64,000 nucleotides of DNA from positions 310,001 to 374,000 of the forward strand of contig NC_042510.1 in the NCBI RefSeq assembly GCF_003054445.1, given 5' to 3'. The translations under genes and the position numbers were made by a program. Positions 10,084-18,848 of this stretch are shown here, one piece after another. This DNA is from Pichia kudriavzevii (lineage: Eukaryota; Ascomycota; Pichiomycetes; Pichiales; Pichiaceae). The first letter of the stretch is position 1. Every line of letters starts with the position of its first letter. A model generated the notes under the pieces. That model was given only the letters and a program-made list of their open reading frames with translations, was not told the DNA's origin and did not search any database.

Positions 10084-11454
10084 TTACTTGACCAGCTGCT
10101 CCGTTTTGGCGTCATTTTTTTCCTTGGTAACAGGTTTACCCCTTTCGGGACGTTTGATTATTTCAAGATAATTAGTAGGAACAAACCCAACACGTCCATC
10201 CCGAGATCTGCAGTGGCTCCAACCGTCAACTTTACTGATAATTGCCACCAAATCACCACGTGAAAGTTTCAACTCTTTCCAACCCCCCGCCTGCTCATCC
10301 TCACGTTCAGGAATGTAATCATAAGTTGCCCTTGCAAACTCCAATGATCGTGGATCAATCCTTCCATTCGGTGTATTTACGTCCGCATTTTTCTGGCTGC
10401 TGTTTCCATTGAAATTGATACCAGCTCCTTTTATTTTCTCCCTCTGGTGTCTTTCAATGTATCGAACAAATTTAGACATCAAAACTGGCATACCAACCAA
10501 GGCAATCAGAAATGCAAACAGTGGTTTCAAGCTTAGTTTATTTTTTCCATTATTTTGTGGATTAGTGGATCCTGCCTGGATTCCACTTCTCCAGTTTGTA
10601 AATTCCTCAAGTAAGTTGCGAGAACCATTTCTTGATGATGGACTCGACGAGAAGCCCAGTATTTTCTTTATTAAACGTTTAAGCCATGACAGGAGTGCAT
10701 ATATTCCGAGAGGCCCCCTATTAGAATTACTACCACTTGTGCCATCAACAAAAGACGCCGATCCTATGAGTTTTGTCGAATCAACGGCACCTGAAATTGT
10801 ATTTTTTATGGCACCTCCTACACCACCCAGTTGATCTGCAACTCCGAGTATTGTGAAAAAACTGTTATGGGTGGCATAGTAAGTACTTTCAAGTAGAGCA
10901 GCAAGTGCACTTACAGCATAGACAACATTTTCAAGAACTTGGAAAGTTCTTGCGGTTGCATCCATCATACCACCCTGTCCTTGACCCTGGCTACTAATAC
11001 CGTTCATGCCCACTCCCATTCCTCCCATTCCGTACATACCACCATAACCACCATAGCTACCCATTCCGCCCATCCCATACCTACTCATGCCTCCATATCC
11101 ACCTAATCCACTACTGTATCCACCCATTCCACCATATCCACCTAATCCACTACTGTATCCACCGATTCCACCATATCCACCATATCCACTATAACTGGTC
11201 CCATAGTTATTGTACCCTGATCCGTATGTTGATGTATAAGTTGACCCACCACCATTGCCATACCCGCCACTCCCATTTAATGTATTAGATTCGTTTGTTG
11301 AACTAGGTACCGACGACGGTTTTGGCGGCACTTCTGGCGTCGACCTTACATCACTCACCAATGAATCATGCAATGGTAAAGGATCGTTATTTGCGTTCGG
11401 CGAAGCAGCATTTCCGTTGGCGGCCTCCCATGGTTTTGGTCGTTGTTGTGACAT
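10084..11454 (-). CDS. PEX13: Pex13, peroxisomal import docking protein
   Basis: Pex13 is the membrane docking/translocation protein for Pex5- and Pex7-delivered cargo. The 456-aa protein starts with the family tag PKPWE. A long Gly/Tyr/Ser region follows (residues about 60-160, with a tandemly repeated GGYSSGLGGYGGM block), matching the Tyr-Gly domain reported to phase-separate in the pore. The central membrane region has hydrophobic stretches (FQVLENVVYAVSALAALLEST and the segment near residues 310-330). A C-terminal SH3 domain spans about residues 370-435 (ATYDYIPE, WKELKLSRGDLV, GWSHCRS, GFVPTNYLEII). The heptanucleotide array at 11739-11849 lies about 285 bp upstream of its ATG. Confidence 0.93.
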   Translation of the reverse strand: MSQQRPKPWEAANGNAASPNANNDPLPLHDSLVSDVRSTPEVPPKPSSVPSSTNESNTLNGSGGYGNGGGSTYTSTYGSGYNNYGTSYSGYGGYGGIGGYSSGLGGYGGMGGYSSGLGGYGGMSRYGMGGMGSYGGYGGMYGMGGMGVGMNGISSQGQGQGGMMDATARTFQVLENVVYAVSALAALLESTYYATHNSFFTILGVADQLGGVGGAIKNTISGAVDSTKLIGSASFVDGTSGSNSNRGPLGIYALLSWLKRLIKKILGFSSSPSSRNGSRNLLEEFTNWRSGIQAGSTNPQNNGKNKLSLKPLFAFLIALVGMPVLMSKFVRYIERHQREKIKGAGINFNGNSSQKNADVNTPNGRIDPRSLEFARATYDYIPEREDEQAGGWKELKLSRGDLVAIISKVDGWSHCRSRDGRVGFVPTNYLEIIKRPERGKPVTKEKNDAKTEQLVK

Positions 11455-11738
11455 TGCTGCAATAAAAGTATTGGGTAGTCTGTCAGAGTGTCTTGTCCAT
11501 TAACGGTTGCCCTTTGAGTTTGGTTTGAAGTTTCTCTACTTGGCCCTTCTCTCGTCAATGTTTCCAAGTAAACTCTTTTTTCCCTGATAAGTTAGCGAAA
11601 AATCAGCCATTAGAAATTACCCCGAGTTTTGCCCAATGAGGAAGTTGTTACCGCTACAGGTTGTTTCTTTTGCCTTGTCGTCTCTTTTCTTTTTCTCAGC
11701 AGAGCTTATCAGATTCCACTTGAATAAGGAAAAAAAAA

Positions 11739-11849
11739 CAAAAACAAAAAACAAAAAACAAAAAACAAAAAACAAAAAACAAAAAACAAAAAACAAAAAA
11801 CAAAAAACAAAAAACAAAAAACAAAAAACAAAAAACAAAAAACAAAAAA
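11739..11849. repeat. heptanucleotide array, unit CAAAAAA (about 15 copies)
   Basis: C residues recur every 7 bp from 11745 to 11843 with only A between them, plus one 6-bp unit at the left edge (11739). The array lies in the 480-bp gap (11455-11934) between the RSC8 stop and the PEX13 start and is not coding. Frames through it give an artificial FVFCFLF-type peptide. No other feature is seen in this gap. Confidence 0.97.
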
Positions 11850-11934
11850 GGAATGGTACAGCTTCTCAAATATACAGTTTTACAAATTTGGAAACACAAG
11901 TGAGAGTTGCTTCGAGTTGTGTAAAGGAGTTATA

Positions 11935-13719
11935 TCATGCACTCCACATAGTATACAGTTTAGGCTCGACAATACTAATAGGTTTTTCAAACTCTTCGAC
12001 TTTCTGAGTTTCAGTAGACACTTCAGCAGTTTTATTGTTTTCGAGAGCAGCAGCATTCAAGGAGCTCACGTTTGTAGTAACAGTTGGATCATATTTAATC
12101 TCTGCAACAACACGATCAAGGTGTGCCAGAGCTTCAACGACAACTGAATCGATGTTTTCAGGGGTAATGGGGTCCATGTTTTGAACAGATTGGATAATTT
12201 CAGAAGCCTTTTGTAGTTCTTGTCGAACTCTTACACACTGTTTCTTAACTTTCATTTTATCTAGAATCAGGTTTTCCTTTTCAGACTCAATGAATTTCTC
12301 TTGTTCACTTATACGTGATTCCAAATTCATAAATCCCTGTAGCTTGAGTTCGAACTTGCGCAAGGACAACTTGAGAATAGAACTTATAATTTTATCTTGG
12401 TTTGCAATTTCTGATTGAGCATGTTTCTGGATATTAGTGGCATCAATCTTATTGTTGTTGCTATTATCATTATGCAAATCAAGGGTGGTTGTAGTAGAAG
12501 TTGTAGTGGTTGATGTAATGGATAAATTGTTGCCCGTTGCTAGCTTCTCTAATATGGACGACAAATCAATGGTTTTATTTTCTTTTAATTTTTTCAAGTA
12601 TTCGACATAAGAAGATTTGGAGATATGCTTGAACAAATAGGCATCCTCAATTGGTAATTGGATGAATTTCGAGATACACTGATCTTTAGGTCTTGAACCA
12701 ACATGCCCGGAAATTGAATTCCAATCATCACCAAACATCTCAATACCTTCAAGCAAAAGTAATACCTCATTGTTACTCCATGGTTTATTGGTATTATTTA
12801 AGACAGTTTTGTCCAGTTTAACATAATCTGTGCTTTTAAAGAAATCTTCAAATTGGGAATTCTCAAAACACTCCTGTGAAATATTTGATTTATTCTTTAA
12901 ATTGTGGTATTTAGTTTCCGTAATGTCATTACCAGTGATTGAACAATAGACTCTTTTGACCTGTTTGGCATTATTTGAATTGTTATTAGTATCTTGTAAA
13001 ACAAATGCATCGCTTGCGGAATCATAAACATTTTTTCTCAATTGTAAGTTTAACTTAACATCAGGTGTAACACTGTTTGAAATCTTTTGTTTTTTAGTGG
13101 CTGGCTCATCTTCATTCATCACTGCTGTGACCACAGATTTACCTTCACCGTTTACATCATTGACATTATGCGTGCTAACATTATCCCCATCAGCACTGCC
13201 ATTGTCTCCTTCCGCACTAACTGCACGTTCATTCATTTGTAAGGCAAACCCATTTGGTTTGTCTAAAGTGATTTGAAAGTGTCCAGTAAACTGAGGACCC
13301 ATAGTGAAACTCTTAGTTTTAGGATCAATTTGGTAATTAATCAAACCCCATTTAGATAGAAATCCATAGATTCTCATAAGTGAGCCTACGTCCATGGCAA
13401 TATTTCTTCTGATGGCAGTGAGCGTTAAGTATTCAATTGGATTCAACCTATAAGCATTAATGATGAAATCCCTAACATTCTTGTAAATTTCTGCATTCTT
13501 GTACTTGGAATTAGATTGAGACGAAAAGAAATCAGGTAAAGAATTCTTCTCTATTTGGTGAATTCCATTCATATCAAACCATTTGGCAAATGATGGAATT
13601 ATCACTGGTTTTGTCTGCTTAGCAAGATAAATGTTTGCTTGAGCGTACAGATCTGCTTGTGTGTTTTCTACAGATGCCTGATTTTTTTCTGCTGTCGACG
13701 TTTCTGGAGCAACTGACAT
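11935..13719 (-). CDS. RSC8: Rsc8, SWIRM/SANT core subunit of the RSC complex
   Basis: Rsc8 (Swi3/BAF155 family) is the dimeric scaffold of the RSC nucleosome remodeller. The 594-aa protein has a SWIRM domain at about residues 34-150 (VIIPSFAKWFD, RNIAMDVGSLMRIYGFLSKW, GLINYQIDP, GPQFTGHFQI). A ZZ-like cysteine region follows (VYCSITGNDIT), then a SANT domain near residues 311-355 (PWSNNEVLLLLEGIEMFGDDW, GSRPKDQCI). A C-terminal coiled coil comes at about residues 440-510. Rsc8 is favoured over Swi3 by length and by the SWIRM sequence. It is divergent from IRC5, the same neighbour as in S. cerevisiae (YFR037C/YFR038W). Confidence 0.92.
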   Translation of the reverse strand: MSVAPETSTAEKNQASVENTQADLYAQANIYLAKQTKPVIIPSFAKWFDMNGIHQIEKNSLPDFFSSQSNSKYKNAEIYKNVRDFIINAYRLNPIEYLTLTAIRRNIAMDVGSLMRIYGFLSKWGLINYQIDPKTKSFTMGPQFTGHFQITLDKPNGFALQMNERAVSAEGDNGSADGDNVSTHNVNDVNGEGKSVVTAVMNEDEPATKKQKISNSVTPDVKLNLQLRKNVYDSASDAFVLQDTNNNSNNAKQVKRVYCSITGNDITETKYHNLKNKSNISQECFENSQFEDFFKSTDYVKLDKTVLNNTNKPWSNNEVLLLLEGIEMFGDDWNSISGHVGSRPKDQCISKFIQLPIEDAYLFKHISKSSYVEYLKKLKENKTIDLSSILEKLATGNNLSITSTTTTSTTTTLDLHNDNSNNNKIDATNIQKHAQSEIANQDKIISSILKLSLRKFELKLQGFMNLESRISEQEKFIESEKENLILDKMKVKKQCVRVRQELQKASEIIQSVQNMDPITPENIDSVVVEALAHLDRVVAEIKYDPTVTTNVSSLNAAALENNKTAEVSTETQKVEEFEKPISIVEPKLYTMWSA

Positions 13720-13919
13720 ATTGATTCCTTTGCGTGAAAAATAACGTGCTATTTCCAGCTATATACTTTGTCCTTTTTGACGTTGGAGAATGGTGCACAG
13801 TAACAACGAAACTTTGTTTGAACGTACCTGGTAGTTGGCCCCCCCCCGAAATGATGAGCGATTTCTATATATCTGAAATTGGTTGACGAAGAGAGAGAGA
13901 AAAAAAAAACAGTTCAAGG

Positions 13920-14005
13920 CGCGAAAGCGTTTTCTTCTTATTTTCAAAGTTTCGCGTATAACGGCGTCGATCGACGTAGCGTCTTTGGGTGTGATCGTGA
14001 CGCGT
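13920..14005. promoter_or_regulatory. cluster of SCB/MCB-type G1/S sites
   Basis: The 404-bp divergent RSC8/IRC5 promoter (13720-14123) holds CGCGAAA at 13920-13926, TTTCGCGT (reverse ACGCGAAA) at 13950-13957 and ACGCGT at 14000-14005. These match SCB (CNCGAAA) and MCB (ACGCGT) boxes bound by Swi4/Mbp1 factors. Regulation of IRC5 at G1/S is inferred from the sites alone. The gap also has a C9 run at 13839-13847. Confidence 0.55.
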
Positions 14006-14123
14006 TATTATAAAGATATATGAACAGGTGAACTAGAGGACGTAATTATTCAACGAATAGACATAAGGAAAAGAGGAGAGAGGACGACACTTACATGTAT
14101 AGGTTTCTCAATATACAGTGGAA

Positions 14124-16406
14124 ATGGAGGATATAGAAGGTGAAGATATTTCCTTGGCATCACTTCTTTCTAAGGAATACTCGGATAACAAAACTGAAGG
14201 TTATAGTGAATCTTCAGCATCTAAAGTTGAAAAATTCGATAAATCAAAGTTAAAGAAATTACAAGTGTTGATAGACCAATCTAAAGCGTTTTCACAGATC
14301 ATTTCCTCTTCACTAGTTCAGCAGACAGCTGGCAAAAATGCCGATGATAATGATGATGATGATACTAAGGAACCGTTGAAAAAGAAACAGAAAACCACAG
14401 ATAATCTTGAGACAAACACCAAAGTATTAGATACTTATGGTCAGCCAAAGTCGCTAGTTGGAGTAACGCTTAAGGAGCACCAGATACATGGTATGAACTG
14501 GCTTATTTCCATGTACGAGAATGGCCTCAATGGGATTTTAGCTGATGAGATGGGTTTAGGTAAAACTGTTCAAACGATATCACTCTTGTGTTTTTTGTTA
14601 GAACAAGGAATACAAGGACCGTTTCTCATTGTATCGCCTTTGAGTGTTGTATCGAATTGGTGCTCGGAGTTATCAAGTTTTGCTCCCAAGCTCTCTTATG
14701 TTTCCTATGTGGGGTCTAAGGACCATAGACAAAAATTAAGAAGAAAATCATTAAGAAAATTCAATGTTGTTGTAACATCCTACGAAATTTCATTAATTGA
14801 TTTTCCTTATCTGAAAAATATTTCGTGGTCTTATCTCGTTGTTGATGAAGGTCATAGACTAAAGAATGCAAACTGCATGCTATTCTCAAAATTAAAATCT
14901 TTGAATGTTTCAAATAGACTCTTGTTGACAGGCACCCCCCTACAAAACAATCTTGCCGAGCTTTGGTCTTTGCTGAATTTTATTCTACCAGACGTTTTTC
15001 ATGATTTTGCTACATTTCAAAGTTATTTCAATTTTTCTGAATTTGAGAATCTAGCCAACGAGTCAAATCCAAGTGACAGAGAATCCAAAGAGGCTTTCAG
15101 TTCATTAGTATCAATGGAAATCAGGAAAGCATTAGTCGATAACCTCCATACTATATTGAAGCCCTTTATCTTGAGACGATTGAAAAAAGATGTGTTGAGG
15201 CTACCTCCGAAGAGAGAATACATAATATACTCCTCTTTATCACCACTTCAGTCAACACTATATTCTCAACTATTAGATTCGCAGGTTAATTTTCGTGGCA
15301 TTTTACTAGAAACATTCTTCCCGCTGTACATCAAATATAATTTTCCTAAATTGCTAAAGTATGCAGATAGTTATTTAGGTTACAGGAAAGATGAGAAAAC
15401 TGATTTCTATTGGGACGCTCCTACAGCCGCATCTTTATCGGAGCACTACGATTTTGTACAGTCACAGCTAAGAGTAAAACGTATTTCCAATCCTCTAATG
15501 CAGTTAAGACAACTATGTGATTCTCCTTACCATTACTTTTTTCCTTGGAATGACGATACTAAATTAAACTATGACCTGATTTTGAACACATCGAAATTAC
15601 AATCACTTGATTCATTAATCCCTCGATTATTGAAAGATAATCCTAATCAGAAAATCTTGTTGTTTAGTCAATTCAAAAGCACGATAGATTTACTGAGAGC
15701 ATATTTCGAGGAGCATCCAAACAGTAAACACGGTAAGTCATCGGTGTTTCCTGTGAAAACTTGTACCATAACTGGATCATCCTCTAAATTGGAGAGAGAC
15801 GAGGCTGTCGAGACATTTACTAATGATCCAGAGCATAAAGTGTTTTTGTTATCTACAAGAGCTGCAAACTTAGGCTTAAACTTGACTGCTGCAACAACCG
15901 TAATATTGTATGACTCCGACTTGAATCCAATGGTAGATATACAGGCTATAGCAAGAGTCCACAGAATAGGGCAAAAAAATCCATGTATTGTTTACAGGTT
16001 GGCTACTCGGGCCACTGTAGAAGAAGCTATATGGGAGCGAGTTATAAAGAAAAGGGTATTAGAAGGTATCGTTATTGAAACTGGAGAGTTTAACGGTTCT
16101 GATGCATGGAAAACGCATTCGAATAAGACAACACCCAGAAAGGAATCAGTTTTGAGCTCTTTGTTGAATTTTTACAGTTCCAAAACATCTAACTCCACTC
16201 TTAACAATTTCAAGGACCCAAAATTAAGAGATTCTTGTTTAGAATCCAACGAACTTAATAAGGAAGAGCTCAACGAAATAACATCCCACGACTTAGAGAA
16301 ATACAAAGATAATAGAGTACTCGATGAAGTAAATATGCACCATATAAAGCTACTATCCGAGACCGACATAACAGGTCAAAATGGTTTGGATGGCGGCATT
16401 ATGTAG
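14124..16406 (+). CDS. IRC5: Irc5, SNF2 ATPase of the HELLS/LSH/DDM1 type
   Basis: A 760-aa Snf2-family DNA translocase. Motif I DEMGLGKT lies at residues 141-148, motif II DEGH at 241-244, LLTGTPLQNN (motif III) follows, and the C-terminal lobe has ILLFSQF, STRAANLGLNL and QAIARVHRIGQ near residue 607. The segment CDSPYHYFFPW marks the LSH/HELLS subfamily. S. cerevisiae Irc5 aids cohesin loading and limits recombination; the mammalian relative HELLS acts in heterochromatin and DNA methylation. The start is the first in-frame ATG (14124). The N-terminal 100 residues are acidic with a basic KKKQK patch. Confidence 0.88.
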   Translation: MEDIEGEDISLASLLSKEYSDNKTEGYSESSASKVEKFDKSKLKKLQVLIDQSKAFSQIISSSLVQQTAGKNADDNDDDDTKEPLKKKQKTTDNLETNTKVLDTYGQPKSLVGVTLKEHQIHGMNWLISMYENGLNGILADEMGLGKTVQTISLLCFLLEQGIQGPFLIVSPLSVVSNWCSELSSFAPKLSYVSYVGSKDHRQKLRRKSLRKFNVVVTSYEISLIDFPYLKNISWSYLVVDEGHRLKNANCMLFSKLKSLNVSNRLLLTGTPLQNNLAELWSLLNFILPDVFHDFATFQSYFNFSEFENLANESNPSDRESKEAFSSLVSMEIRKALVDNLHTILKPFILRRLKKDVLRLPPKREYIIYSSLSPLQSTLYSQLLDSQVNFRGILLETFFPLYIKYNFPKLLKYADSYLGYRKDEKTDFYWDAPTAASLSEHYDFVQSQLRVKRISNPLMQLRQLCDSPYHYFFPWNDDTKLNYDLILNTSKLQSLDSLIPRLLKDNPNQKILLFSQFKSTIDLLRAYFEEHPNSKHGKSSVFPVKTCTITGSSSKLERDEAVETFTNDPEHKVFLLSTRAANLGLNLTAATTVILYDSDLNPMVDIQAIARVHRIGQKNPCIVYRLATRATVEEAIWERVIKKRVLEGIVIETGEFNGSDAWKTHSNKTTPRKESVLSSLLNFYSSKTSNSTLNNFKDPKLRDSCLESNELNKEELNEITSHDLEKYKDNRVLDEVNMHHIKLLSETDITGQNGLDGGIM

Positions 16407-16469
16407 TTTTTTCTTTTCATCATCATTCCGTAGGTAAAAGTACATACTAGTTTTACAAATTTATAGACT

Positions 16470-18551
16470 TCACAGAATACTAAGGATATCTAGTATATCA
16501 TTAATATCGCATCTTGTTTCACGATCCACCAAACACCTTCTAATTAACCCATCGATACCTATTAGCTCTGGAAAAGCTAAAATAAGGCTTTTCCATTCTT
16601 CAGATTCCCAATTGCCATCCAAGATTTTGAGTTTCAACCTAGGCTCGTAAACATGCCAGAAGGGTAGCTTTAAAGTCACCAGCGCAAAACTCATAATTCC
16701 GAATGCCCAAATATCTGCCTTCCGATCCGAAGCTATAGGACATGGTTGAAGAAGCTCCGGAGCAGCATAAGGCAAGGAACCAATGTTACTCTCCTGTCCA
16801 TACAGATTTTCACTTGATGTGATTCGAACTCTATTGCCAATTTCGAGATAGTGATCACTTGAGCTGGGGTTGAAGCTGCGATCCCGTCTCAAGTTAGTTA
16901 AAGTATCTGTCGAGGCACTACTTAAAATTATCTTGGACAGGTTTTCTGCTGAAAACGAGTCTACCACACGCTTGATTTCAGTATGAATTTTTTCACCTAA
17001 ATGTACTGGAATGGAAAAGTCCGGAGAATAATTTAAGTCGTAATTGGCCATTCCAAAGTCACATAATTTTGGGACACCTTTATGCAATACGTAATTTTCT
17101 AGTTTTATATCACCATGATGAATCCCTACACTGTGAATAAACTTTAGAGATTCCGTAATTCCTCTTAAGTAGGAAATAGTCACTGAAAACCGTTCATTAA
17201 CACAAATGGAACGATTCTCCCAATCCTTAACCTTATCAAATAAAGAACCTTCATCATATAGAGGCATCAGGAGAAACAAATTATTTGAAGTGAATTTAAG
17301 ATCCAACAATGGAACACAGCTGGGATGGTGAAGTCTAGACCAAATAATCACTTCAGACTGAAACTTTCTCAACAGTTTCACATTTTTTTGAATGGGTATC
17401 ACCTTAACTGCCTTGATGTCTTTACCATCATTAATGTTAAAACACTCTCTTACAATGCCAAACCTCCCTCTATTAATGACTCTTCCAACTTTCCAGTTAT
17501 CCATTAATATTGAACCCATTTCGTTTGTGTTTGGTTCTATCTGGTTCGGATAGGCTTTACTTGGTGTAAACATGGAAGAGATAGAACTGTTTGACAATGA
17601 AGTACACGAATTCTTCCTCAAAATTTTGGTAATATGGTTGCGATAGTCTACATCGTTCTTTAGATTCTCGGGTAATAAGTCAAATAGCATCTGTTTCCTA
17701 TAGCTGAATGACAAACTTTGGAAATGTTTGGGTATACTCGAAATTACAAAGCGATCACTTTCTCTCTCAGGTGAAGCTGCTCTATGGAAGAATTCTTCTG
17801 TGACCTCAAAGTACTCAGTTTCATTATCGGGCTTGATGTGGCCGATTTCAATAGGTTTGGTTCTGTGTGTTACAAACTCGGTAGTAGAGGCGTCGCCATT
17901 ATGAATTACTTCTCTAAAAGATCCAGTAACTTGCTGGCTTAGTTCAGACCCATCTTCAGAAATTAGATCGTGCTTCTGCACAAGGCCATTGTCCTGTTTT
18001 TCAATACTAAACTGATTAATGTCCCACTCATTGTCCTCGCCCGAGATTGCATTCTCATATATGCCAAATTTACCCAAATTAAAATCCGCAAAGTTTGGAA
18101 TATACTCATCAAAGATTCCTTCCTTGTTTAATTTTATGATATTTCTGGGTACTTTGAATGTCAAGTCTTTATCTTCCCCACAGGATACCAAAGAACCTTC
18201 TAAATTAGCGTTCATCGATTTTCTTCTACCATTCTTAGAGTCGTATTTAGATAATTCATTTTCAGAGTATGTTTTCCTCAATTTTTGATTCTTCTCCCCC
18301 GTATCAATTGGATAGTACTGAGAAAGATCAATATCAAACTTCGGAAATGCGTCTCGAAAGTTTATATCGGGGATCTGTTCTTCATTATCTATGTTGTTTA
18401 GTCCTCTCAATTCTGGAGAATAGCGAGGCACCAATGTTGGCAAGCTGTAGTGAGGAGGTAATTGTTCTCGATAAATCAGATTCGTCGACGACAAAAACGA
18501 ATAATTAGATCCAGACTTCTCTGGTCTGTCATAGGGAAAAGTGTTCTCCAT
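16470..18551 (-). CDS. Ser/Thr protein kinase, Nnk1-like
   Basis: A 693-aa protein with a long, disordered, acidic N-terminal half and a C-terminal kinase domain (about residues 345-693). Visible motifs are the Gly-rich loop NRGRFGIV, AVKVIP (catalytic Lys), HHGDIKLENY (catalytic loop, HGD instead of HRD), DFG in KLCDFGMA, a long insert before the activation-segment end SLPYAAPELL, and ADIWAFGIMSF. The HGD loop and the insert of about 80 residues between DFG and APE recall fungal Nnk1/Hal-type kinases. Nnk1 acts in nitrogen signalling with Gdh2 and TORC1 in S. cerevisiae. Assignment to Nnk1 is tentative; the kinase call itself is firm. The start used is the first ATG in frame. Confidence 0.8.
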   Translation of the reverse strand: MENTFPYDRPEKSGSNYSFLSSTNLIYREQLPPHYSLPTLVPRYSPELRGLNNIDNEEQIPDINFRDAFPKFDIDLSQYYPIDTGEKNQKLRKTYSENELSKYDSKNGRRKSMNANLEGSLVSCGEDKDLTFKVPRNIIKLNKEGIFDEYIPNFADFNLGKFGIYENAISGEDNEWDINQFSIEKQDNGLVQKHDLISEDGSELSQQVTGSFREVIHNGDASTTEFVTHRTKPIEIGHIKPDNETEYFEVTEEFFHRAASPERESDRFVISSIPKHFQSLSFSYRKQMLFDLLPENLKNDVDYRNHITKILRKNSCTSLSNSSISSMFTPSKAYPNQIEPNTNEMGSILMDNWKVGRVINRGRFGIVRECFNINDGKDIKAVKVIPIQKNVKLLRKFQSEVIIWSRLHHPSCVPLLDLKFTSNNLFLLMPLYDEGSLFDKVKDWENRSICVNERFSVTISYLRGITESLKFIHSVGIHHGDIKLENYVLHKGVPKLCDFGMANYDLNYSPDFSIPVHLGEKIHTEIKRVVDSFSAENLSKIILSSASTDTLTNLRRDRSFNPSSSDHYLEIGNRVRITSSENLYGQESNIGSLPYAAPELLQPCPIASDRKADIWAFGIMSFALVTLKLPFWHVYEPRLKLKILDGNWESEEWKSLILAFPELIGIDGLIRRCLVDRETRCDINDILDILSIL

Positions 18552-18848
18552 ATACAAGCACAACGGTTCAACAAGCAACCATTTAAGAGATGCTTAAAAC
18601 TCAACTTGAATCTTTTTACGCACCAGAAATTTACCCCACCGTTCTGTAACTACTCACCGACACTGAATTTCCTTGCTAGTAGATGGCAGTCCAAAATGGA
18701 GTGCGACGAAATTTTCTTTTGTAAACATATTCTGACGTTTCAACATGAATCCGCCACTTGTGTCTTGCAGTTAATTGTGTTCAACTAAAATCTGAAAGCT
18801 TTCATATAAAATAGTACCAAATACTTTCCAAGGGATTGCAGCTATAAA

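Noticed and set aside
11617-12007. FCFLFFVF and KNKKQKT repeat peptides around the 11.7-kb array
   Set aside because: Pure translations of the 7-bp repeat in three frames. 7 is not a multiple of 3, so each frame cycles; no coding signal.
13839-13847. C9 homopolymer in the RSC8/IRC5 promoter
   Set aside because: Simple homopolymer; no known function and short enough to arise by chance.
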